DNA from: Pseudorhodobacter antarcticus
GTDB lineage: Bacteria > Pseudomonadota > Alphaproteobacteria > Rhodobacterales > Rhodobacteraceae
Direction: 5' to 3'
NCBI GenBank assembly: GCA_945861995.1
Contig: CAMAWZ010000092.1
Coordinates: forward strand, 1 to 8,505
DNA length: 8,505 nucleotides
This document shows, in pieces, positions 1 through 5,922 of the stretch; within the stretch, counting starts at the first letter, position 1; each line of letters starts with the position of its first letter. The translations under genes were made by a program, and so were the position numbers. Under the pieces are notes generated by a model. It was not told the origin of the DNA, searched no databases, and worked only from the letters and a program-made list of their open reading frames with translations.

Positions 1-1
1 G

Positions 2-409
2 ATTTACCCCGCCGTTGACCCGCTGGACAGCTCGTCACGTCTGATGGACCCATCGGTTGTGGGCCAAGATCACTATGACGTGGCGCGTTCGGTTCAGAAC
101 GTGTTGCAACGCTATAAATCGCTGCAAGACATCATCGCGATTTTGGGCATGGACGAATTGTCGGAAGAAGACAAATTGACCGTGGCCCGCGCGCGCAAAA
201 TCCAGCGCTTCCTGTCCCAGCCTTTCGACGTGGCAAAGGTGTTTACGGGTTCGGACGGGGTTCAGGTTCCGCTAGAGGTGACAATCGCCTCGTTTAAGGC
301 GGTTGTTGCGGGCGAGTATGATCACCTTCCCGAAGCGGCCTTCTACATGGTGGGCGGTATCGACGACGTAAAGGCCAAGGCCGCCAAACTTGCCGCAGCA
401 GCGGCCTAA
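2..409 (+). CDS. atpD: ATP synthase F1 subunit beta, C-terminal part (gene truncated by window edge)
   Basis: This is the last 135 codons of the catalytic beta subunit of the F1Fo ATP synthase, the cytoplasmic head that makes ATP from ADP and phosphate. The reading frame is open from base 2, and the first visible residues (IYPAVDPLDSSSRLMDPSVV) are the conserved stretch after the nucleotide-binding domain. They are followed by the beta-subunit motif DELSEEDKLTVARARKIQRF (roughly visible residues 53-72) and SQPFDVAKVFTG. The Walker A and B motifs lie upstream, outside the window. The protein ends in an alanine-rich tail (AAKLAAAAA), and the stop is TAA at 407-409. atpC starts 9 bases after the stop, the usual atpD-atpC order at the end of an atp operon. 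The methionine at base 44 is internal, not a start. Identification is close to certain from the motifs. Confidence 0.97.
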   Translation: MYPAVDPLDSSSRLMDPSVVGQDHYDVARSVQNVLQRYKSLQDIIAILGMDELSEEDKLTVARARKIQRFLSQPFDVAKVFTGSDGVQVPLEVTIASFKAVVAGEYDHLPEAAFYMVGGIDDVKAKAAKLAAAAA

Positions 410-418
410 GGGGGCGAT

Positions 419-811
419 ATGGCAGGCAACGTGCAGTTTGAACTGGTGTCCCCTGAGCGGCGGCTTGCCAGCTTTGCAGCCAGCGATGTGGGTATTCCCG
501 CAGCCGATGGTGACATGACGGCGATGGAGGGGCACGCCCCCACCATCACCGGTCTGCGCCCTGGCATTCTGCGGGCCACTGGCGCGGATGGGGTGAAAAG
601 CTATGTCGTCACAGGTGGTTTTGCCGAGATTTCTGCAAAATCAGTGTCGGTTCTGGCCGAACGCGCTATTGCGCTGGAAGATTTGACACCCGCGATTATG
701 GATGCGCTGGTGGCGGATGCCTGCGAAGCGGCGGCTGTTTCATCCAGTAAAGACGTGGCAGATAAGGCCGTTGCAGATATTATGGCTGTAAAGGCTGCTG
801 CGGGGTTCTGA
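419..811 (+). CDS. atpC: ATP synthase F1 subunit epsilon
   Basis: This gene encodes the 130-residue epsilon subunit, part of the central stalk of the F1 ATP synthase. It couples rotation to catalysis and can inhibit ATP hydrolysis. The N-terminal beta-sandwich domain (about residues 1-85) shows the family pattern: FELVSPERRLAS near the start, GIPAADGDMTAMEGHAPTIT (about 25-44), then LRPGILR and the YVVTGGFAEI strand-turn (about 61-70). The C-terminal part (about 88-130) is an alanine-rich helical region, as expected for the epsilon helical hairpin, and the length is normal for alphaproteobacteria. The ATG at 419 follows a GGGGGCG purine-rich stretch directly after the atpD stop, so the two genes are probably translated from one message. 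A strong terminator 22 bases after the stop suggests this is the last gene of the operon. Confidence 0.96.
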   Translation: MAGNVQFELVSPERRLASFAASDVGIPAADGDMTAMEGHAPTITGLRPGILRATGADGVKSYVVTGGFAEISAKSVSVLAERAIALEDLTPAIMDALVADACEAAAVSSSKDVADKAVADIMAVKAAAGF

Positions 812-833
812 AGGCGCGCTTTGAAAAATATTT

Positions 834-860
834 AAAGCCCCGCTTTGGCGGGGCTTTTTT
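834..860 (+). terminator. Intrinsic terminator of the atp operon
   Basis: A perfect 10-bp stem (AAAGCCCCGC at 834-843 with GCGGGGCTTT at 848-857) closes a 4-base loop and runs into an uninterrupted T tract (855-860). It lies 22 bases after the atpC stop and is a textbook Rho-independent terminator for the plus-strand atp transcript. Confidence 0.93.
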
Positions 861-936
861 ATTGAAAAAAATCGTCAAAATTTCGCCCATTTTGCTGGTT
901 AACCAATTATTTCTAGTTTTCGACGAGTGTTGGGTT

Positions 937-1287
937 ATGAAGCGGATGAATGGCGACTCAGTTGGGATTACTCAGGGCAGCCGATTGCTGTTTTCTGATT
1001 ACGTTGACGACGGCCCCATGTGGTCTGGGCAGGGCGACCGCGAAACGCGCAATACCATAAACTTTCCCGAAGCCTTTGCGCGCGCGCCGTTGGTGCATGT
1101 CTCGATTGGCCTATTGGATATGGATCATAAGCATAACATTCGCGCCGATGTTAGCGTCGAGTTGATTACGGCCAAGGGCTTTGACCTTGTGTTTCGCACG
1201 TGGGGGGATACCCGCATTGCGCGGATGCGAGTGGATTGGATGGCGATTGGTGCGCTGCCGTCCGAAGAGGAATGGCAGCTTTACTGA
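937..1287 (+). CDS. H-type lectin domain protein
   Basis: This small protein (116 residues from the ATG at 937) resembles the H-type lectin domain family (PF09458), whose members bind sugars such as N-acetylgalactosamine in invertebrate lectins. Most of the protein is the domain: RLLFSDYVDDGPMW (about 16-29), the GDRETRNTINFPEAF segment (about 33-47), the VHVSIGLLDMDHKHNIRADV strand region (about 53-72), and the C-terminal WGDTRIARMRVDWMAIG (about 89-105). There is no signal peptide or membrane segment, so it should be cytoplasmic unless exported by another route. An in-frame TTG at 862 would add 25 residues, but that start lies immediately after the atp terminator T-tract and encodes an unconserved-looking leader, so I prefer 937 (946 is also possible). 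No strong ribosome binding site is visible. The cellular role and ligand of these bacterial proteins are unknown to me. The 3' end overlaps the convergent DUF2244 gene by 7 bases. Confidence 0.8.
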   Translation: MKRMNGDSVGITQGSRLLFSDYVDDGPMWSGQGDRETRNTINFPEAFARAPLVHVSIGLLDMDHKHNIRADVSVELITAKGFDLVFRTWGDTRIARMRVDWMAIGALPSEEEWQLY

Positions 1288-1766
1288 GTGCCTTTTAGGG
1301 CGCGGCGCAACTCGCGCTCTAGGCTGGCGCGTTCGGCTTCGGTTAAAAATGCGCCCAGTTCCACCTCGCGCCCTGCGCCGCGCAAGGTTAGATAATTGGG
1401 CACAGGCCCGCCAGTGGCGTGTAGTGTAACTTGCACCCAATGGGGATTGGCCTGCCACTCTTGCCGCCGCCCACGCGGGCCGTGGCGCGTTAGCGTTGCG
1501 GTGTCTGGCGACAGGTGCAGCACTTCGACAATTTCGCCATCGCGAAAGCTGCGGTTCAGCGCGGCCCATATCGCCCATATCGCGCCCAGCAGAAACGGAA
1601 GCATTCCCCACAGCACGGGCGAGCCGATGAGCACCAGCGCAGGCAGGCCCAGCAGCGCGGCCGTTAGCCCCAAAAACCAAACCATCCCGCGCCGTGGCAG
1701 CGAGCGATAGGGCCATAGGTGCAGCTCGGTTGTGCCCTCGTGGGCTTTTGTCCATTCATAAGGCAT
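1281..1766 (-). CDS. DUF2244 domain integral membrane protein
   Basis: This encodes a 161-residue protein matching the alphaproteobacterial DUF2244 family, which has no established function. Visible features are a short N-terminal tail with the family-typical LWPYRSLPRRG (about 18-27), two closely spaced membrane helices (about 28-48 and 51-70), then a soluble C-terminal region with NPHWVQV (about 107-113), YLTLRGAGREVELGAFL (about 125-141) and a charged terminal helix (TEAERASLERELRRAL). The frame can also open at a TTG at 1772, two codons earlier, but the ATG at 1766 is preferred. No good Shine-Dalgarno sequence is visible for either. The gene lies downstream of ctaD on the same strand but beyond the ctaD terminator, so it probably has its own promoter in the roughly 100-base gap. 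A link to the oxidase is only suggested by position. The last 7 bases overlap the convergent lectin gene. Confidence 0.85.
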   Translation of the reverse strand: MPYEWTKAHEGTTELHLWPYRSLPRRGMVWFLGLTAALLGLPALVLIGSPVLWGMLPFLLGAIWAIWAALNRSFRDGEIVEVLHLSPDTATLTRHGPRGRRQEWQANPHWVQVTLHATGGPVPNYLTLRGAGREVELGAFLTEAERASLERELRRALKGTQ

Positions 1767-1865
1767 GGGCAAAAGTTAAGTTAAAGACGCTGCTTTGGAA
1801 AGGGTTTCATCTGCGGCAAACTGGCCGTTTCTGCGCGCATGATCCGTGACCCCGCCGCACAATGC

Positions 1866-1894
1866 AAAAGGCCCCAGATTTCTCTGGGGCCTTT
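1866..1894 (-). terminator. Intrinsic terminator downstream of ctaD
   Basis: A perfect 12-bp stem (AAAGGCCCCAGA at 1867-1878 with TCTGGGGCCTTT at 1883-1894) encloses a 4-base loop 19 bases after the ctaD stop codon. Read on the minus strand, the stem ends in TTTT, giving a short U tract. It should end the ctaD transcript before DUF2244. Confidence 0.85.
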
Positions 1895-1913
1895 GTTAGT
1901 CTGGCTTCCGCGA

Positions 1914-3584
1914 TCAGTGCGCGTGGCCTTTGTCCCAATCTGACTGCTTTGGCAGCGTTTCGAACGTGTGTTCGGGCGGTGGGCAAGGCAGTGTCCATTC
2001 CAGCGTATCGGCGTGTTCGTTCCAATAGTTGTTCACGGTAATACGCTTGCCCGCGAACAGGGTGTAGAACACGATGCCGATAAAGAACAAGAACGATGCA
2101 AAGGACAGTAATGCGCCCCATGACGAGATCAGGTTCCAATAGGCATAAGCCTCGGGGTAGTCGATATAGCGGCGTGGCATGCCCTGACGGCCCAAGAAAT
2201 GCTGAGGGAAGAAGGTGATGTTCGCACCGATGAACATTGCCCAGAAGTGCAGTTTGCCCGCCCATTCAGGGTATTGGCGGCCAGACATTTTGCCTATGTA
2301 GAAGTATATCCCTGCAAAGATTCCAAACACCGCGCCAAGGCTCATCACATAGTGGAAGTGCGCAATCACATAGTAGGTGTCGTGATAGGCGCGGTCGACA
2401 GGCGCTTGAGATAGGACAATGCCCGTCACGCCGCCGACGGTGAACAAGAAGATAAAGCCAATGGAAAACAGCATGGGCGTTTCGAACGTCAGCGATCCGC
2501 CCCACATGGTGGCGATCCACGAGAAGATTTTAATGCCCGTTGGCACGGCAATCACCATCGTCGCCAGCATGAAATAGCTTTGCTGTGTGACAGACATACC
2601 AACCGTGTACATATGGTGCGCCCAAACGACAAAGCCGAGCACCCCGATGGCGACCATAGCGTAAACCATTGGCAGGTAGCCAAAGATCGGCTTGCGCGAG
2701 AAGGTCGAGATGACTTGGCTGACAATACCAAAGGCAGGGATCACGATGATATATACCTCTGGGTGGCCAAAGAACCACAGAATGTGTTGATACAGGATCG
2801 GGTCACCGCCGCCAGCAGGGTTAAAGAAGGTGGTGCCAAAGTTGCGGTCGGTCAGCAGCATGGTGATCGCGCCCGCCAAAACGGGCAGGGCCAGCAAGAT
2901 CAGCCAAGCGGTCACAAAGATCGACCACGCAAACAGCGGAACCTTGTGCATGGTCATGCCAGGAGCGCGCATATTCAGGAAGGTTGTGATCATGTTGATC
3001 GCGCCCAAGATCGAGCTTGCGCCCGACAGGTGCACAGCAAAAATCGCCAAGTCCATCGAATAGCCTGGCTCATTGCTGGACAACGGCGGATACAGAACCC
3101 AGCCCACGCCCGTACCCATTTGGTCATCGCCGCCTGGGGCCACAACGGACGCAATCGCCAGCGCGGTGCCCGCGACGTACAGCCAGAACGAGAGGTTGTT
3201 CAGGCGCGGAAAAGCCATGTCTGGCGCGCCAATTTGCAGCGGCATGAAATAGTTGCCAAAGCCGCCAAACAGCGCAGGGATCACCACGAAGAACATCATC
3301 AAAATGCCGTGGGCGGTGATGGTGACGTTCCAGATATGCCCGTTGGGGGTGCATTCGGCGGCACTGTCGGCCACAAAACGCAAACCTTCTTGGCACATAT
3401 ACTGAACGCCAGGATGCATCAATTCAAGGCGCATATACACCGTGAAGATCACCGCCAGCAGGCCAACAAAGCCCGAGGTGAACAGATAGATAATCCCGAT
3501 ATCTTTGTGGTTGGTCGACATGAACCAGCGGGTAAAGAACCCGCGGTGGTCATCATGGTCGCCGTGGATAGCTGCGTCGGCCAT
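1914..3584 (-). CDS. ctaD: Cytochrome c oxidase subunit I (aa3-type)
   Basis: This is the catalytic subunit of the aa3-type heme-copper oxidase in the inner membrane. It reduces O2 to water with electrons from cytochrome c and pumps protons. It has 556 residues from the ATG at 3584, full length for the Rhodobacter/Paracoccus type with about 12 membrane helices. Ligands are visible: H92 and H411 (low-spin heme a), H409 (heme a3), and H274, H323 and H324 (CuB), with Y278 as the cross-linked tyrosine. Proton-path residues are E276 in HPEVY, K352 (K channel) and D122 (D channel). Cysteines 64 and 78 match the periplasmic pair I recall from Paracoccus. An ATG two codons upstream (3590) abuts the GGGAG ribosome site directly, whereas 3584 has a proper 6-base spacing, so 3584 is preferred. 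It follows cycA on the same strand, but each gene has its own terminator. An FNR box lies about 100 bases upstream. Confidence 0.98.
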   Translation of the reverse strand: MADAAIHGDHDDHRGFFTRWFMSTNHKDIGIIYLFTSGFVGLLAVIFTVYMRLELMHPGVQYMCQEGLRFVADSAAECTPNGHIWNVTITAHGILMMFFVVIPALFGGFGNYFMPLQIGAPDMAFPRLNNLSFWLYVAGTALAIASVVAPGGDDQMGTGVGWVLYPPLSSNEPGYSMDLAIFAVHLSGASSILGAINMITTFLNMRAPGMTMHKVPLFAWSIFVTAWLILLALPVLAGAITMLLTDRNFGTTFFNPAGGGDPILYQHILWFFGHPEVYIIVIPAFGIVSQVISTFSRKPIFGYLPMVYAMVAIGVLGFVVWAHHMYTVGMSVTQQSYFMLATMVIAVPTGIKIFSWIATMWGGSLTFETPMLFSIGFIFLFTVGGVTGIVLSQAPVDRAYHDTYYVIAHFHYVMSLGAVFGIFAGIYFYIGKMSGRQYPEWAGKLHFWAMFIGANITFFPQHFLGRQGMPRRYIDYPEAYAYWNLISSWGALLSFASFLFFIGIVFYTLFAGKRITVNNYWNEHADTLEWTLPCPPPEHTFETLPKQSDWDKGHAH

Positions 3585-3610
3585 CGGCATCTCCCGCTAA
3601 ATTACAAAAT

Positions 3611-3629
3611 GGGCGCGCAGGTGGCGCCC
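3611..3629 (-). other. Stem-loop in the presumed ctaD leader
   Basis: A 6-bp perfect GC-rich stem (GGGCGC at 3611-3616 with GCGCCC at 3624-3629) with a 7-base loop sits 15 bases upstream of the GGGAG ribosome binding site of ctaD. No T tract follows on either strand, so it is not an obvious terminator. It may stabilise or regulate the ctaD message, or be incidental. Confidence 0.35.
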
Positions 3630-3679
3630 GCCAATGGCCCTTGTTTAGATTGGCCTTGCTTTTTTCGCAATCGCAGACT

Positions 3680-3693
3680 TTGATCTGCATCAA
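3680..3693 (-). promoter_or_regulatory. FNR/FnrL-type operator upstream of ctaD
   Basis: TTGATCTGCATCAA is an exact match to the FNR-family consensus TTGAT-N4-ATCAA, with both half-sites perfect. In Rhodobacteraceae this sequence is the target of FnrL/FnrP, oxygen-sensing iron-sulfur regulators active at low oxygen. It lies between the cycA terminator and ctaD, centred about 102 bases upstream of the chosen ctaD start, so it most likely controls ctaD. No convincing -10/-35 pair fixes its position relative to the transcription start, so repression versus activation cannot be told. Repression of the low-affinity aa3 oxidase under low oxygen would fit biology, but that is inference. Confidence 0.8.
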
Positions 3694-3702
3694 TAATTTA
3701 TG

Positions 3703-3713
3703 GTCAAATTGAC
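3703..3713. promoter_or_regulatory. Short perfect palindrome next to the FNR box
   Basis: GTCAA-A-TTGAC is an 11-base perfect inverted repeat whose end lies 9 bases from the FNR box. Its minus-strand reading contains TTGACC, which could also serve as a -35 element. It may be a second operator of ctaD, part of the promoter, or chance. I cannot name a regulator for it. Confidence 0.35.
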
Positions 3714-3746
3714 GCAGCTGGGGCGGCTGACACCAAACTTAACAGC

Positions 3747-3776
3747 AAAAAGGGCAGGCCGTGTGGCCCGCCCTTT
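3747..3776 (-). terminator. Intrinsic terminator of cycA
   Basis: A 12-bp stem (3749-3760 with 3765-3776) encloses a 4-base loop 24 bases after the cycA stop. On the minus-strand RNA its only non-Watson-Crick pair is a G-U wobble, and the stem is followed by five U residues. On the plus strand the same position would be an A-C mismatch, which supports the minus orientation. It separates cycA from ctaD transcriptionally. Confidence 0.9.
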
Positions 3777-3800
3777 GCGCCATGCTTATCGCCGTTCGGC

Positions 3801-4214
3801 TTACTGCGCGACGGATGCCAGATAAGCGGTCACATCGGCCCCGCCTTTGGCCAGCTTGAACGACATTTTCGATTTGGCTGCGCTATCGCCCGTTTGCTCT
3901 TTCAGCCAAGCCGCTGGATCGGCGACATAAGCGGTTAGCAAAGCCTCGTCCCAGACCACGCCCGCAGTGCCCACGGCCAAGATCGATTCGCCGTATTTGA
4001 AATCGGCGATGCTGGCCACGGGGCGGCCGATAACGCCATACAGGTTCGGCCCCGTTTTGCCGCCCTTTACGATTGCCGTGCCGTCATCGGCAATGATCGA
4101 ATGGCAAGCCTTGCATTTGTTAAATTCCTTCTCGCCAGCGGCAGCGTCTTGGGCCAAGGCAGGGGCCGCCAGTGCCACAATCGCCAGACTTGCTAACATC
4201 AGTGTCTTTTTCAT
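3801..4214 (-). CDS. cycA: Cytochrome c2/c550, periplasmic class I c-type cytochrome
   Basis: This encodes a 137-residue soluble monoheme cytochrome c. It carries electrons in the periplasm from the bc1 complex to oxidases, and in phototrophs to the reaction centre. A Sec signal peptide is clear: MKK, a hydrophobic core (about 4-18) and a cleavage site after ALA at about residue 21. The heme is attached at C34-K-A-C37-H38, with H38 the proximal ligand. M117 in KSKMSFKL is the likely distal ligand, preceded by the family motif KTGPNLYGVIGR (53-64). The length and insertions match Rhodobacter cytochrome c2 and Paracoccus c550. The ATG at 4214 follows an AAGAGGG ribosome site. An earlier in-frame start at 4280 would bury the signal peptide and is rejected. 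The gene lies upstream of ctaD on the same strand, an arrangement I recall for the Paracoccus cycA-ctaDII locus. Whether the cell is phototrophic cannot be told from this window. Confidence 0.95.
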   Translation of the reverse strand: MKKTLMLASLAIVALAAPALAQDAAAGEKEFNKCKACHSIIADDGTAIVKGGKTGPNLYGVIGRPVASIADFKYGESILAVGTAGVVWDEALLTAYVADPAAWLKEQTGDSAAKSKMSFKLAKGGADVTAYLASVAQ

Positions 4215-4323
4215 CTTGCCCTCTTTGTTGGCGTGAATGTTTTCCCAAAGCCCGAGTCGCCTTGGACGTATGCATTTCAATATGAATGGGACTGATATGC
4301 AATAGCAAGCAATGTCGCAGCGG

Positions 4324-5001
4324 CTAGACTGTGCAGGCAGCGGGGCTTGCGTCAGTCAACCGCGCAAGCATTTGGGGCAGCGCGGCCAGCAGGGCCGCGT
4401 CCAAATCGGCCAGCGTCACGGGCAGGCCCAAATCGACAAGGCTGGTCACCCCGTGGTCTTTAATCCCGCAGGGCACGATGCCGCTAAAATGCGACAGATC
4501 GGGTTCGACATTGATGGAGATGCCGTGAAAGCTGACCCAGCGGCGCAGCTTTACGCCTATTGCGGCGATTTTTTCCTCGGCTGGCGCGCCGCCCGCGCCG
4601 ATGCGATCAGGCCGCACGACCCAAACGCCCACGCGCCCCGTGCGCCGTTCGCCGCGCACATTAAACGCGGCAAGAGTAGCGATGATCCAATCTTCCAGTG
4701 CGCAAACAAAGCGGCGCACATCGCGCCCGCGCGTGTTTAAATCCAGCATGACATAGACCACCCGCTGGCCTGGCCCGTGATACGTATATTGCCCGCCGCG
4801 CCCTGCGATATGCACGGGAAAGCGGGAAGGGTCGGTGAGATCGGCAGGGTTGGTGGATGTGCCTGCGGTGTAAAGGGGGGGGTGTTCCAGCAGCCAAATC
4901 GCCTCATCCGCCGTGCCTGCCGCTATTTCAGCCACCCGCGCCTCCATCGCGGCAAGGGTTTGAGTGTAGGGGGCAAACCCGCTGATATGTTTTATTTCCA
5001 T
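4324..5001 (-). CDS. lipB: Lipoyl(octanoyl) transferase LipB
   Basis: LipB moves octanoyl groups from octanoyl-acyl carrier protein to lysines of lipoyl domains in 2-oxoacid dehydrogenases and the glycine cleavage H protein. LipA then inserts sulfur. The 225-residue protein shows the family signatures in order: WLLEHPPLYTAG (36-47), RGGQYTYHGPGQRVVYVMLD (68-87), the KIAAIGVKLRRWVSFHGISI segment (144-163) with the expected catalytic lysine K151, and the active-site cysteine C178 in PCGI (177-180). All key residues are present and length is normal. It starts at the ATG at 5001, 14 bases after the stop of the LytTR regulator gene on the same strand, so the two are probably co-transcribed. A run of eight Cs (coding strand) lies within the codons for HPPL, with the frame intact here. 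About 110 bases separate its end from the cycA start. Confidence 0.96.
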   Translation of the reverse strand: MEIKHISGFAPYTQTLAAMEARVAEIAAGTADEAIWLLEHPPLYTAGTSTNPADLTDPSRFPVHIAGRGGQYTYHGPGQRVVYVMLDLNTRGRDVRRFVCALEDWIIATLAAFNVRGERRTGRVGVWVVRPDRIGAGGAPAEEKIAAIGVKLRRWVSFHGISINVEPDLSHFSGIVPCGIKDHGVTSLVDLGLPVTLADLDAALLAALPQMLARLTDASPAACTV

Positions 5002-5015
5002 TTAGGTTCCAATGC

Positions 5016-5813
5016 TCAGTTCCCTTTGCGCGGCAAAAGCCCTGCGGCGCGGGCGTCATTCATGCGGGCGCGGGCGATGGGCAGGCGGTCGCCATTTATC
5101 AGCAGCGCCTCGGCCCCGTCGCCCAGACGCGCCACAGACGCAACCCCCGCCAATGCCACCCAATGCGAGCGGTGGATTTGCAAGCCCGTGATGGGTGCAG
5201 CCTCTTGCATGGCATCGGCAAGGCGCATCAGCAGCATCTCGCGGCCTTTGGTGGTGATGATGATAATATAGTGATCTTCGGCGGTTATGGCCAGCAGCGT
5301 GCCGTGTTTTTCCAGCGGCAGACGGGACAGAAGGGCGGGGGTTTTGGGGGCTGTGCCCGCTATGCCCGCTGTGGCGGCATGGGTGTGCAGCACTGTGCCC
5401 ACCGTTTCAATCACAAGGCAAATCACATAGACAGCGGCAAAACCAAGGGCGAGATCGCGCGCGCCGCCCAAATTCAGGCCTAGCCCTGTGTTCAAAATAC
5501 CTAAGACCAGCGCGACTGCGATTGCCGATCCAAGTGCCGCGAGCGCAGCGCGCAGCGCGATGTTCAAAGCGTGGGGGCCGCGCGGCAGATAGGGGCGCAT
5601 GGCCAATGTTCCCAGAAAACCTGCGCCATAGGTCAGCGGCACAACCAAGGCCCAATAGCCAAGGCGGGGCAGCAGGGAAAAGGCATCAAGCGTGCCAAAG
5701 GGGCCAGATATGCCAACCACCACCGCCACCCCCGCCAGCGCAGCAAGGGTGACGGGGTGCGAAAATTCGCCCCGCAGATCACGCAGCGCCAGTTGCAAAT
5801 GCCCGCCGTTCAC
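5016..5813 (-). CDS. Membrane-anchored LytTR-family transcriptional regulator
   Basis: The 265-residue product joins a four-helix membrane domain to a C-terminal LytTR DNA-binding domain. Predicted helices are about 20-40, 51-72, 83-107 and 121-142. The LytTR domain covers about 160-260, with LLAITAEDHYIIIIT (173-187), the LMRLADAM helix and LQIHRSHWVAL, all typical of the family. There is no receiver domain, so it is not an ordinary LytR/AgrA response regulator; membrane-embedded signal sensing is inferred. The frame stays open to a GTG at 5951, but that would overlap the divergent gene and adds an unlikely leader. I chose the GTG at 5813, which has AAAGG seven bases upstream and begins just before the first helix. 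It sits 14 bases upstream of lipB on the same strand and is divergent from the DUF2306 gene. The targets and signal are unknown. Confidence 0.85.
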   Translation of the reverse strand: MNGGHLQLALRDLRGEFSHPVTLAALAGVAVVVGISGPFGTLDAFSLLPRLGYWALVVPLTYGAGFLGTLAMRPYLPRGPHALNIALRAALAALGSAIAVALVLGILNTGLGLNLGGARDLALGFAAVYVICLVIETVGTVLHTHAATAGIAGTAPKTPALLSRLPLEKHGTLLAITAEDHYIIIITTKGREMLLMRLADAMQEAAPITGLQIHRSHWVALAGVASVARLGDGAEALLINGDRLPIARARMNDARAAGLLPRKGN

Positions 5814-5922
5814 GAAGAAACCTTTGTTTTTGCGTATCCAAACTTGCGGGCTGCCCCCGCCTTTGGGCAGGGATAGCACAGATTGAACGCACGGGCAAAG
5901 CGCCCCCAAGATAGGAGTATTT

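Noticed and set aside
1111..1755. A 214-codon open frame on the minus strand over the lectin and DUF2244 genes
   Set aside because: The product is Arg/Ala-rich with no recognisable domain, as expected for an out-of-frame reading of GC-rich coding DNA. DUF2244 in another frame matches a known family.
3642..3670. Candidate ctaD promoter TTGCGA-N17-TAAACA on the minus strand
   Set aside because: Only three of six bases match the -10 consensus, and it would put the FNR box near -52, not a standard FNR position. Left uncalled.
2580..3683. A 367-codon open frame on the plus strand antisense to ctaD
   Set aside because: It is the antisense shadow of ctaD. Its translation is charged and His/Arg/Gln-rich with no recognisable domain, and ctaD on the other strand is certain.
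4215..4280. Upstream extension of cycA to a start at 4280
   Set aside because: It would place 22 extra residues ahead of a clear signal peptide, while the ATG at 4214 has a good AAGAGGG ribosome site.
4279..4308. Possible cycA promoter TTGCTA-N18-CATATT (minus strand) and an overlapping TTCA-ATA-TGAA palindrome
   Set aside because: The match is four of six at each element with a long spacer. This is too weak to call in an AT-rich gap of about 110 bases.
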